The position numbers were made by a program, and so were the translations under genes. A DNA stretch of 64,000 bases from Hydractinia symbiolongicarpus. Its lineage: Eukaryota; Cnidaria; Hydrozoa; Anthoathecata; Hydractiniidae. The notes under the pieces were generated by a model. The model made no database searches, was not told the origin of the DNA, and saw nothing but the letters and a program-made list of their open reading frames with translations. The stretch spans positions 7,616,001 to 7,680,000 of the forward strand of contig NC_079875.1 of NCBI RefSeq assembly GCF_029227915.1, given 5' to 3'. Positions 10,621 through 24,600 of the stretch are shown here, piece after piece; positions within the stretch are counted from its first letter, which is position 1; each line of letters starts with the position of its first letter.

Positions 10621-13600
10621 TCAGTCATTAAATACCCATAAAGTTACTGGCATTTGTTGTTTTTTCGTAAATGATGTGTTTATAGGGACAAAAAACGTCC
10701 TACTGTCCTTTCTCCAGAAAATGAGAATTATTGTAAGGACCATATAAGTAATACTTAGAAAAACGATTGATAACACAAAAATGTGCTCTTTCCAGACGTG
10801 GTCTTTAGCCACAATATCTATCTACCATTCAAACTGTTTCCTAAACTGTTTATATTAAGAAAAACTATACACATCCTTTATAACAATCATCAACTTTTAC
10901 TAAAACTTTGATCTGATCGTCCCATTTAAAGGTATCAAACTCGACCTTAAGGTTTAGTGATTATTTGACACTGTAGCAAAAAAACTGGGTTCGAGGTTGC
11001 GTTACTAAAATATATCACGTGAGAAATACAATTTGTGCAGAGTTTATATATAATTCTTTTAACATTAACAACCATTTACAAAGAATATACATATTTACAA
11101 CCTAAAACATAACTTGCTATAACAACTAACTTGGTTCTAATACTCAGAATTGAATCCAACAGGGTGCAATAACTGCGTTTAACAGCACGCTAATTCGGAA
11201 GGTTTATTAAAGCGGTGTTGCAAGCTTGACTCGACAACCATTTTTGTTTACAATAAAGTCATATATCGGTACATTTGGGACATCGAGATCGTCTATATGA
11301 GTGAAAGCTAAATATAAAAGTTTTGTTTTTTATACATAAACAAAGACAAATATATAAACAAAGTCGAGAAACAGGTTGAAATAAACCGAATTTACTTTGA
11401 CCTATTTGAGCTGGTTATATATTACTGGCTAGAATGTTTGATCGAATAAAAATATACGAAACTTTTGGATAACTCTTTTTTAATTAACCGTATTCCGCCC
11501 GACAGCCCGCCGGTCTGCGTGTAAAAAGTCGTGCTACAGAAACACAAAATGCGATAATTTAATCGACTTTGTTTTTGCGAAATTGCTCAATAATAAGTAT
11601 CATTTCTTCTAGATTTGCACAATAATCTCCACATAAGTATTTCGTAAATAGAAATTCGCAAGTTAAGTATCGTTAATTTTTTGTTGTTGTTGTCGTCTTT
11701 TGTTCCATTTCATTAAAAAAGTAAAACAAATAAAACATACCGGTAAAGGCACCGTATGTGAAATCTTGTATTCCTTTTTCACCAATCTTTTTGTGTTCAA
11801 TCACCTTAATGTGTTCTTGCATTGTTGCTTCACGCGACGTAACGATCCGCTCATTCGTGTAATTTACGATACTTTCACGTCTGACGCCGTCCCTTTCTAT
11901 GCTTTGTCGCTGATAATTATCTAGCGACTTCTTCTTACCACCAGAGAGTAAAACCTGGTAGAGGTAATTTAAGTTCATAACATGCTATAAGGTTGTTTAT
12001 AAGGGACGGGGGTGCTAAATCTATATTATTATAATCCAGATAAAATATAAGCCCGCAATTAAATAAAACTTTTGCAAATGCAAATACCAAATCACTTGAG
12101 CACCCCCTGTTTAAATGATTTTTTTCAATAAAAGCCCTTACGCCCTACACTAAAAGTTCTAAGCGTTTACTGGAAGCATTATTCACCCAAACTGTTTGTG
12201 TCATTTTTGAGATAACGTAACCATAAGAGACGATAGCCGCCGTCAATAATGACAACGACGTCAAGTAACACGACGTCAATAACAAAGATGACGACATTAT
12301 AACAAAAAATGCATGATAAAAAGTTAAGTACACAGTTATCATACCATGCTTTGCGTTTCTTTATTAAGAAGTTCATGGATTTCTTTCGGACTGAGCTGCT
12401 CATCAGCACCCTTTGTCCTAGTGGTTGGTGTACACACTTCGTCTCCAGGCGTCTCTTCATCAAGAAGTGTATTTGAGGAACTACTATATAACTTTCGCTT
12501 ACGCCTTCCGGACATCGGCGTAACTAAACAAACAAACAAACAAATTATCGTCTAAAACCACTGAAAGAAAGTTATTCGGCTTAAGAGTGGTTTTCCTCCT
12601 TGTTTTGGCATTTTTGCTCTCATGGTGTTTTGCTATACTTTTTGTCACAGGCTCTTACACATTAATCCTTAGGCAAAACCCAGACGAAAGTAAAAAAAAC
12701 CCTTCACAGCTTCTGCTAAACTTGTAACCCTATAAGAAAGAAATTATATACAAGCTTCAAACTACAGAAATGCTGTTACCAATATTTACTTTAACGTTTT
12801 TTAAGGTTTAAATGATTGATATCCGAGGTTTCCTTGGTAACCTGGTCTAATTTTAAGGTTACCGAAAACAATCGTGACTGTGACTGCTTAGATGAATCGG
12901 TGTTTACAATTACAGAAGGTATTCCGGTTCTACAAATGCACTATTGGAACATGGAAACTGCAGCGGCGCATGGTCTAGTGGTTATAAAGTTCGCTTCGTA
13001 ATCACAAGGTCCGTGGTTCGGACAACACGGCGGGATGTTTAGCAAATGCCTTTACCACAACTGCGGGTAAACCATGCTATGTGAGGAAATTGGGTGGGCA
13101 GTTCCAGTGTATACCATGCATTTAGAACACGGGACCCACGGTGATAACAGTGTTTCTAACACTGAAATGGTATAGCTTGTAAAATATTCGTAACAATAAT
13201 AGTTAAAAAAATCTCAGAAGTACCCACAATGCAACCCTCTAAGATTCTGTATTCAAAGACACACAAACACTTCCATAAGAACGTATAAATATTATAGGAA
13301 ACTCAAATAAAAATAAAAAATACAAGTAAATTTACCTTCCATGGTATCAACAACAGAATCCAGCTTCCCGTTACTCTTCTGTCGGTTTCGTACTGGGTAG
13401 GTTTTTTCATACACTTTTCCATTATCATGGTTATCAGGTTGGTCTGATGCTACTTCTAAGGCAGGTTTTAATTTAGTCTTTTTACTTTTCCCCAATGTAG
13501 GTTGATCACTACGCGTAGGAGAGTCGCCACGTGAAGTCGTTCTCCTCCTTTTTTCCAGAGCAGTGTCATTTCTTTTTCTTTGATAATTTCGCGCAGGAGT

Positions 13601-16600
13601 GCCATTACGCGGTGTCATTCGACTCCTATTACTTCTACTTTCAATTTCCATGTCTTCCTCTTCGGTTGAAAAATCGCCGGCGGCATTTTTTGAAGTTTCG
13701 TTTTTACTGTTGGTAAAGTCAGGTTCAGCAATACCGCCCCTCCTCCGTAGTAAATATTTCTCTTCCTTTCGTACTGGTGTACGAACACGCAAATCGTACT
13801 TCAAGTTGTCATGGTGAACACCGACGTCACCAGAATCACTCTCACGCTCGGAGTCTGTTTCGAGTTTTTTCTGCGATTTTCGTCTCCTCCTTGTCGTTGT
13901 CCTCAACTCACCATCACTGTCTTGACTTGATTCTTCTGATTGCGATATCAAGCAGGAGTTACGCGCTACTTCTTGTACACGCGATTTCGTTGAAGAACGT
14001 GGAACTTTAGACTTTGCGGTAGCGACTTTCTTTGCACTAGGTGGTTTGCCTCTCACAACAGTATTTTTTGGAGTCGATTGTCTGCTTGCTGTTCCGCTTG
14101 TTTTCTTTGATGGATGAGTAGTACTTCCGCTGGGGGTTGGTTGCTTAGCGACGGTAATATTTTTTGTAGAGGATGCTTGGTCTTTAGCAAAAGTATTTTT
14201 GCGAGTTGATGTAGCTGAATTATCATAGGTGCGTGGTGGAAATTTCTCCTGAAACAACAAGATGTTAATATTCTTAGTATCAGTAAAAACGTTCTTTTTA
14301 TAAGCACTATATTCCTCTTTTAGACTAAAAACGCGGCAAAAATCACCCCATTTATCTACTTCAATCTCTCTTTAAGCTCATTCGACGTAAAATTTAATGG
14401 ACACAATCCTAAGATATAATAAAATGCATAGGAATTATAGCTCTTAAAAGTTATTTAGCGCCGAAAGCACTGGGCGGTAGAAAGTGCACTGGTTTTTCGT
14501 GCCATAAGTATCCTTTAAAAAAGGTTGACGCCCAAGCATTGTGTAGGTGAACTGGTTTCCCACAAGTAAGTAACGCCTAAAAACTAATAATTACCGAAGC
14601 ATGCAAAGGAAATTCAACGTTATTCAGCTAATTATAACACGCTTCTCGCTTCTTTGAAATGCCCATAGCTAGATTGCCACGTAAAAAATTTTGTTCAACT
14701 TTTCGCATTTTGACAGCATTAACTGAAGGACATTTTTCAAGGAACAGGTTAGATCGAGTACAAAAGGTTCTTTCTTATAAAAGTTAACAAAATCCAAGCA
14801 AACTGTGACGAATCGGTCATGCCAGCAAAACTATTGTTAAAAATCAAACCTGCTGAAAGGACTTCCATTCTTTCTTCATGTTCATTTTTTGATTTTTCAG
14901 GAACTCTTTGTATCTTTCTTCATTCGTATATATATCCCATTCTAAAGGATACAAATCGCATAAAGATTTCACTCACAAACAAGCAAACAAACAAACAAAC
15001 AATAATTTCTTCTTATTGGTTTTTTACATTTTCTGCACACGATACGACTAATTCAAGGCCGGGATTAGAAACATTCTATTACGTCAGAAATCTCGGTCTG
15101 TAATTGCAAAATTCTTGTTTCTTTTTCTTTTTGTTCTAATTGGAGAGGATAGAAAAAACAGGAATAAACATCTCATCTACGACACCGTGAATATAATACC
15201 AAAAATTATAATGATCACGAAAGTGACTCAATATTAATTAATATAAATTAAAATTAAATAACAACGTCAACTTCTTCTTATTTTAGCTAAGTAACGTCAG
15301 CTTAGCAAAAACAAATACCTTTTTGGACTGATTCTGGCATCAAAACAAATTTCTCGATACCAGTTACGCAAGGACTTTTATTAGCTGCATTGTCACTAGC
15401 CTGGGAGATCAATATAGCCTGTTCAATCCATGTTGATTTGAATATTACAACGTCGTGATGGATAGTTAGGAACGCCCTGAGAAAAGAATTATAGTAACGC
15501 ATCAATTAGATAGTCTTTTGAAAACAGCGCGTCTGTCCATATCTTGGGTTGGACTTATCTCCAATGATGGACTTCTCTGATTTTTACAGTAAAATGATCC
15601 TGACTTTTTTCTGATTTTTTAAAGTATAAATTTCTTGATTCCTTTGCTTAAATACACACCATGTAAAATTATAACAATACGGCTTCTTCCTTAACAACAA
15701 AGTCTAGATATATTTAAAGCGAAAGTTTGATAAATTGAATTATTCTCTAGACTAATGAGGGAACAACGCTTTTAACCATCCTAAAACTTAAACATAAGAT
15801 TGGTCTTTATCTGACAACAACAAAAACCCAGAAATGCACGACAAAAAACATTAAAACATAGCAACGTACAACTTTAGCTAAAGACCAGTTTGACTTAGGA
15901 CTGTTTTCTTCAGGACCAAATACAAGGTAGCAACAGACTTAAAAATTTGTAATTTTATGAGATTTTGTAGAATTTAGGTTTTTGGATTTAAATTTGTACA
16001 GAAAACACTAAAACACGTATAAAACTATTCCATATTTAAAGATATTTTGCTACAATGTTAGAAGGAAACGAAGTTACTTACAATAAAGCCTGTCCTTGTT
16101 TCAATTTCAGAGGGAAATTGTTTATTTCGAATTTCAGTAAAGTCAGCATAAACAATTTTAGGAGATTTTAGTCTATATTATTATTTCAAGTCTATATTTT
16201 AGATTTTTTAGGACATTTAAGGAAAATGTCCGCTTTTTAGGTTATTTAGAAGATTTTAGGAGGTGTGACCACCCTGAAAAAAGTGTGAACTTCCCTTATT
16301 TAGTCTTTCTAAGAGGGTTAAAATTTTTAGGTCCTTCTTGTTCCAAAGAAAATGGAATCTTACCATCCTTCACAAGAAATTATATTTTTTACTCTTGAAA
16401 CATTTAAGGGGATTTAAGTAACAACACCCAAGTTCAAGTAAGTTAACAGTGAAGAAAATTAAAAACATATCGTTTTTGGAAACATTGTAATATCTTCTAT
16501 TTTTCAGTATGTTCAACTTTCAAGTTTATTCTAAAGACACAAAAAGTTTTCACACACCGTTTTGTATCTTCACTGGTACTGTCATCACTAAATAAAAAAT

Positions 16601-16706
16601 TTGCATCCTTTGTTGACTTAACCACTTTTCCACCGTGTTGTTCTAAAAATGAAACAGATTCCAATTGCAATCCGTTATATTGAAAGTTCCTAGATGTTTG
16701 TTGCAT
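10621..16706 (-). CDS. BRCT-like protein with basic linker and C-terminal membrane anchor
   Basis: Seven exons join in frame with GT-AG borders: 16706-16558, 15476-15319, 14941-14850, 14248-13336, 12523-12345, 11954-11741, 10817-10621, total 1902 nt, 633 residues. Residues about 1-105 look like a BRCT domain: an early FQYNGLQLESVSFLEQHGGKVV (the GG turn), then HHDVVIFKSTWIEQAILISQ carrying the conserved Trp helix. A short EWDIYTNEERYKEFL region follows. Exon 4 (residues 134-437) is disordered, rich in Ser, Lys, Arg and Thr, with RRRRK and KRRR nuclear-localisation-like clusters and many S/T-P sites. Exon 5 holds SGRRKRK, exon 6 a charged helical stretch. Residues about 581-603 (FVLSIVFLSITYMVLTIILI) form one membrane span followed by RKD and a 27-residue tail. 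The combination suggests a nuclear-envelope protein with chromatin-binding N terminus. I do not recognise an orthologue; RAP1/TERF2IP and nibrin were considered for the BRCT part but neither fits overall. Confidence 0.7.
12964..13195 (+). mobile_element. tRNA-derived SINE, family A (better-preserved copy)
   Basis: It lies antisense in the intron between exons 4 and 5 of the BRCT/membrane gene. The tRNA-like head starts GGCGCATGGTCTAGTGGTTA with a polymerase III A box at 12971-12984 and a B box GGTTCGGAC at 13015-13023. The body (CATGTTTAGCAAATGCC... CAGTGTTTCTAACACTG) matches 7290-7535. The head cannot fold as a functional tRNA because the acceptor stem does not close after the B box. Confidence 0.75.
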
Positions 16707-16718
16707 TATTAAACAAAA

Positions 16719-18735
16719 CTAAATAGCTACTTACCCCATTTGTTTTTTGTGTTTGATGAAACACTTGTCGAAAACCATGCAGTTGAGGATGTAAACAGGT
16801 TTTCACACATAACTTAATCTATCCACATACAAGGAACTAACTACACTTCATTCTAACGTCTAAACAGTATCAACAAGAGAAATGATGTGCAGCTTGCAGC
16901 AAGAATAAAACAATTTTTGTTCATTTATGTCAGTTATATCACAGACTAATATACAACAAAAGTATTTGTACCATTATTTTTTCTTTCCCGGTTGGCTAGC
17001 TTTAAACTACTTCCTTTTTGTGTAGCTAGCTACATATAATGTCAACAACAAAAAAATGTCGTGGTGTTCTTCAGGTATAAAAATTTTTCTTTATACCTGC
17101 TAGATATGCCTCAGGCTAAAATATATGGTGACAAAAATCTTTTCATCAAAACATGAAACTTATACCATGCAAGAATTATCTCATCTCATTTAACATTGCT
17201 GATTATATTTTAAAAGAAACTGGGCATACTAATCCGATAAATACAAGATATTTTGAGACCTTAATGCTAAATTCTGACTTTAATTCATGATACAGTTTTT
17301 TTCTTACTCTGACCCTTACCTGATTATTTTAATTTTTTTTTTATTTTTTAGGTGCAAAAATCAATTTTCTTTTTTAAACTTTCTCTGGGAACATTCTCTG
17401 AAATATAAGAAAGGTTGACCGACTGTTTTTGCTATGTTTGGGTAGCAACGAGCTGTAAACTGTGTTATTATTTAACCTAATGTTGTGGAAAGTTATTTTT
17501 CGAAAAATATATTACCCTGGAAACACCATAATGTTGTGTCCGCTCTACTCCACTCACAACATACCGCATACCTGTACTAAAGCACTCCACCTGAATGTGT
17601 GACACTGTTTGCGGTTTTTATTAGGCGCAATGAGTATGTGAAATACTACATGCATCATTAGATTAATAGTTTTTGGACCATTTTTCTTTTTAAATAATTT
17701 TTTATTTTTTTTATATGTTGTGAATGTAAAAAGCGTCCATCTAAAATGGTCTTTCGAATTTGACCCAAGGTTTATCAGCAAAAACAGTCAAAAAATAAAC
17801 TATTTCAAAAAATTTGTCAAAGATCAATTTTTATTGTTTATTAGGTTTACAGTTCAAAGCAGATACATTATATTCTTTCAAAACAAAAATTAACAGAATG
17901 AGACCATAAAAAACAGCTTTAATAGAATTTTTAAGATTTAATCCCATGACCAGAGATTTTTATATCAAATATTGACTACAAAATCTATAAATATAATGTT
18001 TCTAAATTGAATTTATTTAAAATTAAATAATAAAGAGCTCCATAGTATATCCAACACCATTCGTCAACAAAACTTGAAGCGACAAAACTACAATAAAATT
18101 CCCCAATGAACAAAGGAAGAAATTCTTTTTATGCTATACTTCATCTTAATATTTGAAAAAGTCAATGCAAATGAATTTTAAGAGGAATAGTTATTTACGT
18201 TGCCAATAAAATGACATTGATTCACAAATACAATAAGGATATTAGTGCTTTTCAAAAAACAGCCCAATTTTAAAAATCTATTAAAAATTTAGAGCACAGA
18301 TTTAAAAATCTAATAAAAATACAGAACAAAGATTTAGCGTATCATAAAGGTGTCCTAGAAATTCTTTTGTGCGCTGTGACGCAAAAAACATATAAAAAAA
18401 GGCTTCAAGCGATTGATATAATTCACTGCAAAAAAGCTCAGTTTTCTCACAATTCTTTAAAGCTTTTCTTAAATCAATGTGAGGATTTATTGTCTTGCAG
18501 GAAATTCATACATTCTCAAGTAAATTTCATCTTTCAAAGAAGTACCAAAATTTAATATTACTAAGTTCAGAAAGAATGGTGATATTTCAATAAAGAATCG
18601 GCATAGAAGTCAATCTGAACTTATATCTGCTAGTTTTGTTAATATTGGATTGTAATGCTTTTAACATAAAATACTGAAATTTTTCAAGAGATACAGTAAC
18701 ATGAATTTTTTTTTAAATTTCTTTTTAAACTCAAG
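16719..18735. other. Intergenic, no gene seen
   Basis: About 2 kb between the 3' end of the fumarate reductase gene and the start of the BRCT/membrane gene. It is AT-rich with long T and A runs. Open frames here (for example 17554-17781 minus) have no family motif, splice context or codon character. Confidence 0.5.
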
Positions 18736-21664
18736 TTAATTTCTGTAATAGTGTGCTGCCTCTTTGCCAGCAATTCTTCCGAACACAACACATTCCAACA
18801 AACTATTACCACCTAAACGATTGTTACCATGCACGCCTCCGCTAACTTCCCCAGCCGCATACAAACCATCCAATACTGATGAACTCTGCGCCATAACCAC
18901 ATTTGCATGGGTATTTATTTCTATGCCACCCATGCAGTAATGCAATGTTGGGGTTATATACGCTAAATAATAGACATTGCTCTCACTAAATGTGATGGGA
19001 AATGCTTTCTTACCAAATTTGTCGTTTCCTGATGAAGCACCATGGTTGTACTCAGAAATGGTTTGTTGCATGGTTTTAAGAGGCACACCAAGTTTTTCTG
19101 CTGCTCCAGCAAGATCATTCACTTTTGTAATCAACCCCTTGAAAATATAAAATCCAGCAAGATGAGCTCCAAACCTGTCAATCACTTTTTGTGTAAGTAA
19201 CATGGCTGCTGATATAGGATTTCCATTAATGTTACCATACGAATTGCAATTATTTAAAATTTCTTGAGAAAGGTAATCACGACGTCCTAACTCGTTAGCA
19301 AATCGCTGACCCTTAACATTTAAAAGCAATGCTCCACAACCACGTAAAGCTTCAGGTGCTAAAAACTTGGTGTGAAACTTTGGATCCTTAGGATCTACAA
19401 AACCAGTTGGATGGACTTGAACCTTGTCCATATGAATTAATGACAGACCGTTTCCTTCCACTGCTTTAATGATATCCCCCGTAGCCCAAGGCCCATTTGT
19501 TGTTGGATATTTGGACAGGTGTGGCGTGTATTTATCAAGCAAAGAATGTTCTGTGTGATCATTGGCATATCCCCCAGCTGCAAATATGACAGTGCCATTA
19601 AGTTGTTTTTCCTCTCCATCAACAGTTTGATACTTCAAGCCTGTGACTTTGCCATCCTTTATTGTAAGCTCTTTAAAAGTGGATCGAGTAAGAATGGTAA
19701 CAGATGTTTTTAGATCATTCTCAACATATTTTCGAAGTGTGGATACAATTGTAAATCCAACAGGCACAGGTTTGCCTTCTTTAGTGGGGGGAAAGCGATG
19801 TGTGCGCTTTGAGCTGTGTCCACCTAGCTGTACCACATCTGTAAGCCCAAGACCAAATGACGATAGAAACTGAATTGCTGAATTGCTGTTCTGTGCTAGA
19901 ATTTTTACCAATTCTTTATTGGCAAGACCGTCACCAGAAGCGATTGTATCAGAAACAAAAGCCGAAATTGTATCTTCAATGCCTAATTCATTCTGTGCGT
20001 CAGTCCCAACTGCATTAATACCTGATGTTGCCTTTGCGGAGTTGCCACCCAATCTTTCCTCTTTTTCAACAATAGTGACATGAGCACCGTGGCGAACAGC
20101 TTCAATAGTTGCACTCATTCCTGCAAGGCCACTGCCAACAACAATTACAGCTGGTGGGTTGTCGCTCTGGTTAGACATGATGTTAATAGGTAAGTCAAAT
20201 GGATTCCAATATAGCACAGCTGAAAAACATGAGAAAGTATAATGTAACCTTTGTAGTTATCTCTCATTACATTAATAAGAAGTGAACAGTCAACACAGTA
20301 AGAAGATACTAATAAGATACACATGCAAGTTTGGGAATATTATGAACTACAATGCTCACTGCAGAACACTGCAGATTATAACATCTTAGGCATTACACAT
20401 GCAGTTGCAGTATATTTTATTTAATTTACTTTTGTACCACATCACAAAACAAGAAATTTGTTACTAGGGGCATTTCAAGAGCAAAAGGCATCTTAGCTGA
20501 CTTTTTGTATCCCACAATATATTTTTAGACCCAAATTAGAGAAATCTATCTAGTAAGAGAACATTTGCATACTATATGTTTTAATGTGGAATTTGGGGTA
20601 GTTCTGAGTGGGTTTTGCCAATATAATATTTTATAAAATTCTAAAGTAGGGGGTAATTGTTTAAGGCACATTTATAGTAAATACTTTTTATATAACTTTC
20701 ATATAATTTACCCAGTAAGATCAGAATTTTTCTATTCTACACTTCCAGTAAATGATTACAAATGAAATTTTAACAGTTTTAACAAGCTAACAGGACAGGC
20801 GAACATGTGACTTTATCCACATGCCATAGACTTGTTTATTATAAAAAGCAAAGCTTCAAATTTAAATTTCCAGCTTTAACTATAATCACAACAAAAGTTG
20901 TCATGCAATAATTGTAGGAATTCCAAAGAAATTTAAGGAGTTCTAAGTATTAGCCAATATCAAGGCTTCTGGAAGGTATGAAACCTGAAAAGTTTGTCTA
21001 ATAGATAAACAAAAAAATCAATAACTATCTTATGCTTATCTATCTTATACAGAAAGCAAATGAGGAAGCTTTGAGCATAAGATCAAAATTGCTCTTAATT
21101 AAACAATTAATTTGGCTATCAGAGACAAGGTAGTTAAAACTGAGAGAATCACTAGTTCAGGTGCTCAGTTCTTGTGTTTGGGGTACATCAGTTTAAACAT
21201 CCTGCACTTGTCTCCAACATGAGAAAAATAACAAAAGCCTGTGATAAGCAAGGTGTACACCTCTCTGTTTGTTTTTAAAAAAACATTTTGACGAGAACAA
21301 TCTCAAATTAGAAGCCAGGGGAAATATACCCTACACAAAAGAAATTCCCATCTGTTATCAGAAAGCTTTAAAAATGCTTACTGCCTTCACTGGTATTTCT
21401 TTTTGAATCACTTTGTAATTCTTAAATGGAACACTAAAACGTCAAGTAAACTACATTTGTATTCTATAAAATATCAAAAATTAGTTTTTCGATTAACTTC
21501 CCTTTAAACAAAACCCTTCTTACACAGGATATTAAATGGTGAATTAAAACAAATCTGTAAGAATGTGCCAACAAAATTAAATAAATAAGAAGAAACTCAC
21601 CAATTATTAGTAAATTAATACATAAGCAATAAGCTGTGTATCGCAAACAAGTTGTAAGCTGCAT
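18736..21664 (-). CDS. Soluble (Osm1/Frd1-type) FAD fumarate reductase
   Basis: Two exons, 21664-21601 and 20219-18736, join at GT-AG borders to give 515 residues. The first exon supplies a hydrophobic leader (CLRYTAYCLCINLLIIAVLYW) that reads as a signal anchor or targeting peptide. Exon 2 holds the flavoprotein: the dinucleotide-binding VIVVGSGLAGMSATIEA near residue 45, EKEERLGGNSAKATSGINA, the substrate-side VQVHPTGF, the RFANELGRRDYLS motif with the catalytic-type Arg, TPTLHYCMGGIEI and the closing GEVSGGVHGNNRLGGNSLLE flavin motif. Length and order match yeast Osm1/Frd1, which reduce fumarate to succinate with FADH2 to reoxidise flavin in mitochondria and ER during oxidative folding without oxygen. 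No cytochrome b5 or haem domain is attached. The function is well supported; the compartment is inferred from the leader only. Confidence 0.92.
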
Positions 21665-24600
21665 GATGATAAACGCCTACCTTGGGTACAGCTTATCAAG
21701 CACGATACTCTTCTTAATTTACCTATAATAAATAGATAATATGAAAAGTGTGTCTGTGTTTGTCTGTCTGTCTGTAACAGGCAAAGTGGATGTTTTCATT
21801 TTCCTTTAATGTAGCAGAAATAGTTTATGTCTTAAATGTTAAATTTCGTAATCTTATAGCACAATTTTAATAACACTAATTTACATTAACATCTTAATTT
21901 AAATTAAGTCATTACAATGAATTTGAGGCCAAATAACTTGGACATGAGGTAGTGATGTCAGTAATTTTTCACCATGGGGTAACTAATTTGGGTAAGCTTT
22001 CCAAAGCAGGGTATCCAAATCAGTTTCGGATTGGATGGGTTCATGACGCCATCATAAAGCCTTTAAACCCTAATATCTTTGAACCCATTTGTCAAAGATA
22101 CATGATCATATAAAAAATTTTTGACCAGCGTTTTAGAGTCTATAGGATAAAGGCAACAGATATATGTCTAAAAAATAAATTTTTGTGTTTTAGCGGCACT
22201 TTGCTGATGTCAGCAAAATTTTTAAACCACTTAATCTTCTTCGGCGTTAGTTGAAAACATATCATACTATACATTATTTTGATCAGTGTTTCACATCCAC
22301 ACATTTCAGATAACGAATTAACTAAATTTTGTCAATTTTTTTTGTATATGCACTGCTGATGTCAGCAAAACATCTAAAATAACCTATTTTACCATTGTCC
22401 TTTTGCCTAAGTGGATTTTGAAAAAAATATATCTGTATATATACTTCAGGACTTTGTAAATTAGAATTTGCAGACAAAGTTTTGTGCATGCTACATAAGT
22501 AAACATGCACTTTTGTGCAAAAAAACTTGATGCAGTGCACCGTTTTGTGGTAATTTCATTGTGCCAAGCTTCACATAATCTGCAAAAATGTTCAACAACG
22601 CAAACTCAGTTGCTACTTACATCCTGCAAGAGACTACATTATTATTGCTTCATATTACATACAGCAAACTTTAATTGTAAAGGACTTTGGGTTTTTTGGC
22701 ATAAGAATAAACAACATAACAATTTTCACGGATTGTCTACAACAGAATATATATACAAAAGTTTTATTATTTCATTGACTTATCTTACTCAGCAATCACA
22801 GTATGTTATAATAAAATAAATAGCAGCAAAAGGGAAGAGATAATTGTACGTCCCTTAAAATTGTATTTTTATTTTACTTTCTCATATTATGAGTAGTCAC
22901 CTGTCCCAAGATAATTGAAGTTTTTAAAGGACTTTTTTAAATTCTCACATATTATCCCGTTATTACAGGCTGTGCATGACTGTACTACAGCTGCAGTAAA
23001 AAGGTTTTTAACCACGATTTAACTTTCCTTACCTAAATTCTGCATTTTATAGACGTGTGACGTAGTTGTTTTGATTTCATATATATATAGAAAAAAATGG
23101 CCATACATGCACTTTTGTGCCAGGACTTACACAGGGTAAAATAGCTATTAATAATCAAGTGTCAAGATTATAGATTTTTTTAGGTAGCATAAGATCCAAA
23201 AGGAACTGGAATTAATTTTTAACTATATATGTTCTTTTAATTCTTCTTTAAAAATTTCACTATATAATTTAAAGTGAATATTACTTTTTTGGATGGATTT
23301 CTTTGATTACTGTTGTCTGTTGTTTATATTTTCTACCAGGAAAAATGCTTGCACATGTGCGAAAAAACTGCAAAGTTTTTAAACCATTGACAAGTCATCT
23401 ATTATCTATTGCCTGTCAATTTTTTGGATTTTTTCACGGCTTTTAAACTCGTTTATAAGAGCATTAATTGTGATACAGAATGTTTGACTAAATTGTAAAC
23501 CCATGTATTACTTGATATTGCAACTCCACACTAGAGAGAGCCTTCGTATATCCTGAAAATAATAGGTTATCTTATCTCATCATACTTCCATTCAAGTGTT
23601 TGTATTCTGCATTGGGCAGGAAAGTTTGCATGAAAAGGGGAATGAGAGGTTTTTATCAAAAAAGAAAAGAAAAGGAGCACTTGACACAAATTATTACTCA
23701 ATCTAATCTAACAACAAAACGTGTTGCACAAAATCCGCCATAATATTGATGTGGTGTTGTTGTCGTCACTGTTATGTTTATGATATCCAAGGGTCCCAGA
23801 ACTGCAGTAAAGTGCCCTGAGCCCTAACGGGGAATTTTGGTGCGAAATATTTTGTCGCGTTAAAAAGTAGAAATACATTTTACTTATTGCAAAACGACTG
23901 TTGCACACGGAAGCCACGTTTTATGTAGACACGCAAATATAAAAAACAACTTCGTATTGCCGCCCCGGTGTCAGAAATGTTGCAAGATGCCTGAGGACGA
24001 GGTTGGACCATATCAACAAAAACTTAATACAAAAAATTTTTGCCTAAACTATTATTTTCGAACAAAATGGGTCTTTGATTTAAAACAACCATAAGGCTGT
24101 TATATGGCCATAGGTGTTCAATATATGGCTTGAGTCAGAAGGGTAAACTACTATGGGTTCGAGGTTGGTCTTACCCGAATTTGTCGGTCCCATAAAAATC
24201 TGGATATATGGTTTTCACAACTTCGTTCCAGGTTTTTTTTTACTCTTTGTGATAATCTCGGACAACGATAAGGATGATGATTTGTACCCTACTAAAATTT
24301 CATAAGACACACACAAAATTCGTAGGTGTGTCTTTAATTGCTTCCCAGCCGGCACAAGACGTCTCAAACGCACAAACGTTATAATTAACGTGTGTCTGAT
24401 CTTGATAGCGGGTCTTTTTTCCCTCTAAGAAAAACGTAAAACTCGGTGCCTTTCTCTAATAAGGTGGTTAATTGCCAATCTATTTAAAAAAAGCCTTGTC
24501 CTTATAAGAATTGTAGAACACTTCCGCTCGTGACACTCCAGGGAAACAAGAAAATCAATGCTACAAGACAACCTCGTTTCCAGGACAATAGCTGAGACGG

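Noticed and set aside
12145-12342. Alternative membrane exon in the BRCT/membrane gene
   Set aside because: A hydrophobic frame lies just after the exon 5 donor, but no acceptor gives the right phase and exon 5 joins 11954 cleanly; considered intronic.
12971-13023. tRNA gene
   Set aside because: A and B boxes are present but the acceptor stem does not close, and the same body follows a second copy, so it is a SINE head.
13531-14010. Plus-strand frames opposite exon 4 of the BRCT/membrane gene
   Set aside because: Shadows of the Ser/Arg-rich coding exon.
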